Assembly (NCBI GenBank): GCA_903953615.1
Contig: CAJBKH010000264.1
Span: 1-11,038, forward strand
Length of the DNA stretch: 11,038 bases
Source: an uncultured Bacteroidota bacterium
Lineage (GTDB): Bacteria > Bacteroidota > Bacteroidia > NS11-12g > UBA955
Reading direction: 5' to 3'
The notes under the pieces are model-generated. The model was given only the letters and a program-made list of their open reading frames with translations. It made no database searches and had not been told where the DNA came from. The translations under genes were made by a program, and so were the position numbers. This document shows, one piece after another, positions 6,780 through 11,038 of this stretch. The first letter of the stretch is position 1; the number at the start of each line of letters is the position of its first letter.

Positions 6780-6834
6780 ATGTCATTTTTATGTCAAATT
6801 CAAATTGTTAATTAACTCTTTCCTTCCATTTTAT

Positions 6835-6842
6835 TAAGTTTG
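6835..6842 (+). promoter_or_regulatory. Candidate -7 element for the secreted multidomain protein
   Basis: TAAGTTTG matches TAnnTTTG and ends six bases before the ATG at 6849. The nearest upstream TTG (6805-6807) is 27 bases away, too far for the usual spacing, so only the -7 part is supported. Confidence 0.35.
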
Positions 6843-6848
6843 TGACTT

Positions 6849-9404
6849 ATGAATAAAACATACGCACGTAACATTTTTATTTCAATTGTATTTTTAATAA
6901 CCCTTACAAGTTCTGTAATGTATCGTTCTGGACCTTCAGCTGGTTTAACCGGTGCTGCAATTACAGGCTCGAGCAATGAATCCAACTGTACTAGCTGTCA
7001 CAGTGGCACTTTTATTACAAGTAACAATTCTAATCTCAATAAAATACTTTTAAGCAGCAATTTTCAAGGAGGGGGCTATATTCCTGACTCCACTTATACC
7101 ATCTCTTTAAGTTTTAAACAAGCTGGAATTGCGCGTTATGGTTTCGAAATAACTTGTATTAGTTCTACCACCAATGCGCCAGTTGGTACATTAACTGCTA
7201 CCAATAGTAGGGTTCAAAAATTAACAGCAACCGTTGGTGGCAACACTAGACAATACATATTACATACCACTGCTGGAACAGATACCATTAAAAAAGATAG
7301 CACCCGTTGGACCTTTACATGGAAAGCGCCAAGTTCTAATGTCGGTAAAGTTAAATTTTATGCAGCCATTGTTGCATCCAATAGTAATGGCAATGATGCG
7401 GGCGACATTGTCTATGGCAAATCATTTGAAATTAGTCCTTCAAGTTTATTGGTAACTGCCGATGCCTATAGCATAGACAGCGTCGTATGCGCCAACAACA
7501 ATGCACAAATGACAGGCAAAGGCAATGGCTCACCTACTTCATGGAATTGGAAATTTACTGGTGCCACGCCTCTCACAAGTACGGCTCAAAATCCCGTTGT
7601 GAAATTTACATCCAATGGCACCCAGTTGGCCATTTTAACTACTAAAAACGCTTACGGCACTAGCACACCAGATACACTAAAGGTAACAGTTAAACCTTCT
7701 CCAACCGCCGCTATTTCAAATGGCACAGCTGGCACGATTTGCAAAGGCGACTCCGTTTTACTTACTGCTAATCCAGGTTCAGGCGTAACCTACAAATGGA
7801 GTTTAAACAATAAAACCAGCAGAAACATTTTTGTAAAAGATACAGGAAGCTATAGCGTTACAGTTACTGCCGTTAGTAATGGTTGCGCGATTACACCTAA
7901 TCCATTCAAACTAGGTTGGTTTGCTAAACCTACCGTTGCGTTAACCAAAACACTTTCAAAGGATAGCTTTTGTGGACAGATTAATGAAACCTTTACGGCA
8001 AGCGGTTTAAACATTGATACAGTTGATTGGTACGTCAACAATGCTTTGTATGCAAAGACCAAAACCTTGAGTTTAACGCTTAATAGCATTAGCAATCTTA
8101 CAGTGTATGCCATAGCAAGAAGTATTAACAATTGCAAAAGTTTTCCTAGTAACACTTTTAGTTTAAAGGTGGATAGAAAAATAAATGCTTATAACTTCAG
8201 TGCAGCCAAAACCACAAGTAATATCAATTTAAAATGGCTCCTCTATCCAGGCATCGATTCTGTACAATACAGTTTGAATGGCGTTAATTTTAAACGTAGT
8301 ATTAAAGATACTACGCTTGCACTTTCTGGCCTTACCCCTTCTACCTTTTACAACATTACGATTCGTAGTTTTCAAAAGAATTTATGTCAGTTTTCTGATA
8401 CTGTTATTAGCGTTAGAACCAATAATTGTTCAAACATTACTTATAATGTTGCGCTCAATTCAAGAATTTGCTTAGGCGAATCGATAAAGGTTGAAATTAA
8501 AAATTTACCAAAATCGAAAGTGAGTATTGCTTTCAATGGTGGCGCTTTTGCGAAGGATACTTCCTATACTTTTAATCCAACTAAAAGCGACTCATTGCAA
8601 ATATTAATCAAGGACAGTTTAAGTTTATCGTGCCCAGATATTAAAGAAAAGCCTGCATATACCGTTGATACTTTCCCTAGCGACAATGGCATTTATTCTT
8701 TCAATGCAAGTTCATGTAAAAATACTTTTCAGTATGCCATTAATCCTTTGTATCAGAACTACAGTTTTTATAAAAACAATGTGCTGATGAGTTCGGGTAC
8801 TAGCAATCAATACAATTACACAGGACTAGTAACGGGCGATAAATTGGAAGCCAAAATTGGCATTAATACCTGCTCCAAAACAATTGGCACTGTTAACTTT
8901 TCAATCAACCTGCCAGCCAATGCCAATTTCACTTTCTTGCGCAATTGGAAAACCTATACATTTAGTCCGGCCGATACCGAAATGCTCAACTATAAATGGT
9001 ATATTAATGACACCCTAAAAAGCACCAATAAGTATTTTGTTCAGGACATGAGTGCCTACAACAACAAAACAGCTGTTATCGCTTTGGCGACCAACAATTT
9101 CCAAACATGTACTGATAGCACTTCCCAAACAGTTAACCTCCCTAATTTCTTGAAGGTTGCCGACATCAATAATTACCAATTGAATATTTATCCTAATCCA
9201 TTCAACGAACAATTAGAAATTAGCACAAACTTAGAAAATTATCAATTAATGGTTTTAGATAACTTGGGGAGAACACTCTTCTATTTAAACAATTTGAACA
9301 ACAATCAAACCATCGATGCGAGCGCATGGAGCAAAGGATTGTACCATATTGTATTGAGCAATGAATATTTGACCCTCGACCGTAAATTGGTAAAGGTTCA
9401 ATAG
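6849..9404 (+). CDS. Secreted multidomain protein: choice-of-anchor V-like, PKD/Ig-like, T9SS sorting tail
   Basis: The 851-residue product starts with a Sec signal peptide (basic start, hydrophobic 9-24). Residues about 25-196 resemble the choice-of-anchor V domain of Bacteroidota surface proteins, including SNCTSCHSG with a CxxCH motif at Cys47, Cys50 and His51. A PKD-like domain follows (about 203-283, SWNWKF and an AYGTSTPDTLKVTV end), then an Ig-like domain (284-357, ICKGDSVLLTANPG and GSYSVTVT), further beta-sandwich repeats, and an FN3-like unit (about 448-525, LSGLTPSTFYNITI). The C-terminus (775-851) is a type A T9SS sorting domain with IYPNPF, LMVLDNLGR and GLYHIVL, which should direct export through the outer membrane and surface attachment or release. 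Composition is rich in Asn, Thr and Ser, as expected outside the cell. The role is probably adhesion or binding; no enzyme domain is visible. It appears to be transcribed alone. Confidence 0.88.
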   Translation: MNKTYARNIFISIVFLITLTSSVMYRSGPSAGLTGAAITGSSNESNCTSCHSGTFITSNNSNLNKILLSSNFQGGGYIPDSTYTISLSFKQAGIARYGFEITCISSTTNAPVGTLTATNSRVQKLTATVGGNTRQYILHTTAGTDTIKKDSTRWTFTWKAPSSNVGKVKFYAAIVASNSNGNDAGDIVYGKSFEISPSSLLVTADAYSIDSVVCANNNAQMTGKGNGSPTSWNWKFTGATPLTSTAQNPVVKFTSNGTQLAILTTKNAYGTSTPDTLKVTVKPSPTAAISNGTAGTICKGDSVLLTANPGSGVTYKWSLNNKTSRNIFVKDTGSYSVTVTAVSNGCAITPNPFKLGWFAKPTVALTKTLSKDSFCGQINETFTASGLNIDTVDWYVNNALYAKTKTLSLTLNSISNLTVYAIARSINNCKSFPSNTFSLKVDRKINAYNFSAAKTTSNINLKWLLYPGIDSVQYSLNGVNFKRSIKDTTLALSGLTPSTFYNITIRSFQKNLCQFSDTVISVRTNNCSNITYNVALNSRICLGESIKVEIKNLPKSKVSIAFNGGAFAKDTSYTFNPTKSDSLQILIKDSLSLSCPDIKEKPAYTVDTFPSDNGIYSFNASSCKNTFQYAINPLYQNYSFYKNNVLMSSGTSNQYNYTGLVTGDKLEAKIGINTCSKTIGTVNFSINLPANANFTFLRNWKTYTFSPADTEMLNYKWYINDTLKSTNKYFVQDMSAYNNKTAVIALATNNFQTCTDSTSQTVNLPNFLKVADINNYQLNIYPNPFNEQLEISTNLENYQLMVLDNLGRTLFYLNNLNNNQTIDASAWSKGLYHIVLSNEYLTLDRKLVKVQ

Positions 9405-9463
9405 TTATATGAAGTAATTATGTCTGAAGGCTTATACCAATAGCGACATTCATAATATTTTAC

Positions 9464-9471
9464 TATGTTTG
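9464..9471 (+). promoter_or_regulatory. Candidate -7 element for the DUF3822-rsmD-coaD cluster
   Basis: TATGTTTG fits TAnnTTTG and lies 68 bases before the ATG at 9540, in the 135-base spacer after the secreted protein. I found no well-spaced TTG at -33. If used, the leader would be about 60 bases long. Confidence 0.3.
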
Positions 9472-9539
9472 CATTTAATATCATCCGCAACTTTTGTATG
9501 AACATATAAAAGTTGTTGGTGCTTATTAGCAACTTAGCC

Positions 9540-10271
9540 ATGCAAGAAATTTCGAACAAACAACATTTATTAGCCGAACATTATTCAGAGAAAGATTTGG
9601 TTCCTTCGCTCTGCGATATGTATGTTTCGCACTATACGGATTGTGCCGTTTTAGTTGTTTTTAGTTCGCGTGATAAAAATTTATTGGCATACAAAATCGC
9701 CAATCCTATTGATCAGCTTGCAATGGTTGAACCATGGATGAAGACCGACTTCAATCAAATCATCACGGTAAGTTTTACCACCGATTTTTTTGTAACCCCA
9801 GCGGCATTTGCTGCCAATGCCTACAACCATCAAAAACTAAGTGGTCAAGTAATGGTGGATTACGAAGACCCGAATTCAAGCGCCTCGGTGCACTATCTGA
9901 ATGGGCTCATTATTTTTCATCTTTTAAAGAAACAGGCAAGCCAATTATACCTTTATCGAACGGGCAATCAATACAGCATACTTTTAATGAATTTCGATCA
10001 ATGTCTTTTAGCCAATACTTATCAATGTGACAGCGAAACAGAGGTATTGTATTTTCTATTAAACGCTTTACAAATAAGTGATTTGTTGCCTTCGGACGCT
10101 ACCTTAAATTTAGACTATAGCATTTTAAGACAAACTGAAATGGTGAAATTTTTAAGTCCCCATTTTTCTAAAAATGTTGTTTTAAATTATGCATTCGAAC
10201 ATGTGAATCCTGCTGTTCCAGATTTGCAAGAAAAGTTATTTGCGTGTTACGCGGCCTCTTTATGCGCATAA
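9540..10271 (+). CDS. DUF3822 family protein
   Basis: The gene order, directly before rsmD and coaD, and the sequence fit DUF3822, a Bacteroidota-specific family. From memory, a structural-genomics model of a Bacteroides member has an actin-like ATPase fold. The protein here (243 aa from the ATG) has no signal peptide or membrane segment. It has repeated beta-rich stretches (CAVLVVFSSRDKNLLAYKI, QLYLYRTGNQYSILLMNF) compatible with two related lobes, but no phosphate-binding DxGxxT-type loops that I can see, so ATP hydrolysis is doubtful. I chose ATG 9540 over the TTG at 9513 because the nine extra residues begin with a rare start codon. The stop overlaps the rsmD start by 10 bases, indicating co-translation. 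The cellular role is unknown; the link to ribosome methylation is by position only. Confidence 0.82.
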   Translation: MQEISNKQHLLAEHYSEKDLVPSLCDMYVSHYTDCAVLVVFSSRDKNLLAYKIANPIDQLAMVEPWMKTDFNQIITVSFTTDFFVTPAAFAANAYNHQKLSGQVMVDYEDPNSSASVHYLNGLIIFHLLKKQASQLYLYRTGNQYSILLMNFDQCLLANTYQCDSETEVLYFLLNALQISDLLPSDATLNLDYSILRQTEMVKFLSPHFSKNVVLNYAFEHVNPAVPDLQEKLFACYAASLCA

Positions 10272-10822
10272 TAGCAGGCATATACAAGGGCTATCAATTT
10301 AAAACTTACAGCGGTAATAATACGCGCCCAACTACAGATTTAGCAAAGGAAAGTTTATTTAATTCCTTGAATCAACTCTACCCGATTGAAGGCAGTAAGG
10401 TGCTCGACTTATTTGCAGGTACTGGTAATATAGGTTTAGAATTTCTATCGCGAGGAGCCGAATCATTGATCAGTATTGATGCCAATCATGCCAATATTGA
10501 ATTCATGAAAAAAATCAAAAACGAACTTGAAATTAAGGCTTGGCAAATTACCAAATGGGATGCTTTAAAATTTAGCAAGCAATTAAGTACAGTACCTGAT
10601 ATTATTTTTGCCGACCCGCCTTATGATTTTGTTCAACTCCATCAATTGGTTGATATTATTACGAAGGCCGAGTGGTTTGTTAACAACAATCGTTTATTTA
10701 TTCTTGAGCATTCAGATAAACTTATTTTTGATTCGCCAACGCTGTTTTTAAAAAAACAATACGGTAGTACTTGCTTTAGTTTTTTTAATTGGACCGCCGC
10801 TAAAGAAAAAACAAATTCTTAA
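10262..10822 (+). CDS. rsmD: 16S rRNA (guanine(966)-N(2))-methyltransferase RsmD
   Basis: RsmD uses S-adenosylmethionine to methylate N2 of G966 of 16S rRNA, in helix 31 near the P site, during 30S assembly. The 186-residue product shows the family hallmarks: MRIIAGIYKG at the N-terminus, RPTTDLAKESLFNSL (22-36), the SAM-binding motif I VLDLFAGTGNIGLEFLSRGA (47-66), an acidic end of strand two (ISIDAN, 70-75) and the catalytic DPPY motif (118-121). Length is normal for the family. The ATG at 10262 gives the canonical MRIIAG start; an upstream GTG at 10244 would only add six residues. It overlaps the end of the DUF3822 gene by 10 bases and is followed after about 38 bases by coaD, so the three are likely one operon. 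Confidence 0.95.
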   Translation: MRIIAGIYKGYQFKTYSGNNTRPTTDLAKESLFNSLNQLYPIEGSKVLDLFAGTGNIGLEFLSRGAESLISIDANHANIEFMKKIKNELEIKAWQITKWDALKFSKQLSTVPDIIFADPPYDFVQLHQLVDIITKAEWFVNNNRLFILEHSDKLIFDSPTLFLKKQYGSTCFSFFNWTAAKEKTNS

Positions 10823-10860
10823 TTATAAATAGTAATATTGTAATGAATAACTCAATTCAA

Positions 10861-11038
10861 ATGGAAAAAATCGCATTATTCCCAGGTTCATTCGACCCTA
10901 TTACTAAAGGGCATGTTGACATTGTAGAAAAAGGTTTACAGATGTTCGATAAAATTATTATTGCTATTGGTAGCAATGCAAAAAAAACCAATTTATTTAC
11001 TTTGGAACAACGCATGGAATGGATTAAAAAAATATTTA
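10861..11038 (+). CDS. coaD: Phosphopantetheine adenylyltransferase CoaD, 3' part missing
   Basis: CoaD transfers AMP from ATP to 4'-phosphopantetheine to form dephospho-CoA, the penultimate step of coenzyme A synthesis. The 59 codons present read MEKIALFPGSFDPITKGHVD, containing the nucleotidyltransferase SFDP and the T/HxGH motif (TKGH, 15-18). They continue with the family-typical stretch IIIAIGSNAKKTNLFTLEQR (about 33-52). Full-length CoaD is about 155-160 residues, so roughly the first third is in the window. ATG 10861 is chosen because family members start one or two residues before the IAxFPGSFDP strand; an in-frame ATG at 10843 would add six residues (MNNSIQ) and cannot be excluded. 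It lies 38 bases after rsmD on the same strand. Confidence 0.95.
   Translation, partial: MEKIALFPGSFDPITKGHVDIVEKGLQMFDKIIIAIGSNAKKTNLFTLEQRMEWIKKIF

Noticed and set aside
7234..9212. Open frames in other reading frames within the secreted protein gene (7234-7455, 7850-8155, 8278-8475, 9015-9212)
   Set aside because: All are covered by a long frame with signal peptide, recognisable domains and a T9SS tail; their low-complexity sequences do not resemble proteins.
9416..9460. Possible terminator after the secreted protein gene (ATTATG with CATAAT)
   Set aside because: The stem has only six A/T-rich pairs with a 28-base loop and no following T run of note.
9513..9539. TTG at 9513 as start of the DUF3822 gene
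   Set aside because: It only adds nine residues ahead of an ATG and uses a rare start codon; ATG 9540 is preferred.
9734..10030. 98-codon frame overlapping the DUF3822 gene
   Set aside because: It lies wholly inside the DUF3822 gene in another frame and shows no protein-like conservation pattern.
10244..10261. GTG at 10244 as start of rsmD
   Set aside because: RsmD proteins begin MRIIAG; the ATG at 10262 gives exactly this, and the six extra residues match nothing in the family.
1..11038. CRISPR arrays, insertion sequences, tRNA or rRNA genes
   Set aside because: I saw no regularly spaced direct repeats, transposase-like frames, or tRNA/rRNA signatures on either strand.

Overview
The window looks like a chromosomal piece of an AT-rich member of the Bacteroidota. 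The grounds are a secreted protein ending in a type IX secretion (T9SS) sorting domain, a DUF3822-rsmD-coaD gene order typical of that phylum, Bacteroidota-style promoters (TTG near -33, TAnnTTTG near -7), and the absence of clear Shine-Dalgarno sequences. I cannot name a genus.

Left part, minus strand (1-3642). A promoter near 3612-3642 drives a 177-residue membrane-anchored protein whose stop codon touches the ATG of a split, B12-dependent methylmalonyl-CoA-type mutase large subunit. An AT-only hairpin plus a T run lies downstream of the mutase. Immediately after it come an alpha-E (COG2307) gene that lacks its conserved first helix and has no ATG, and then an Anbu-type proteasome-like peptidase (COG3484) that runs off the left edge. 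Alpha-E and Anbu belong to a widespread but poorly understood set with an ATP-grasp ligase and a transglutaminase-like protein. The ligase is not next to them here, and their arginine codons differ from those of the mutase.

Middle part. A monocistronic PpiD/SurA-like periplasmic chaperone (3760-5853, minus) has a good promoter and a very clear terminator. A 305-bp divergent spacer with repeated AATCTA/TAGATT half-sites separates it from a 188-residue acidic protein of unknown function (6159-6725, plus).

Right part, plus strand. A large secreted multidomain protein (6849-9404) carries a choice-of-anchor V-like domain with a CxxCH motif, PKD/Ig-like domains and a T9SS tail. It is followed by a housekeeping cluster: DUF3822, rsmD (16S rRNA methyltransferase, overlapping DUF3822 by 10 bases) and the start of coaD (coenzyme A synthesis).

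Most of the window is ordinary core genome. The part most worth a second look is the left edge, where a truncated alpha-E gene joins the mutase terminator and a 22-bp near-perfect palindrome sits just before the Anbu start.
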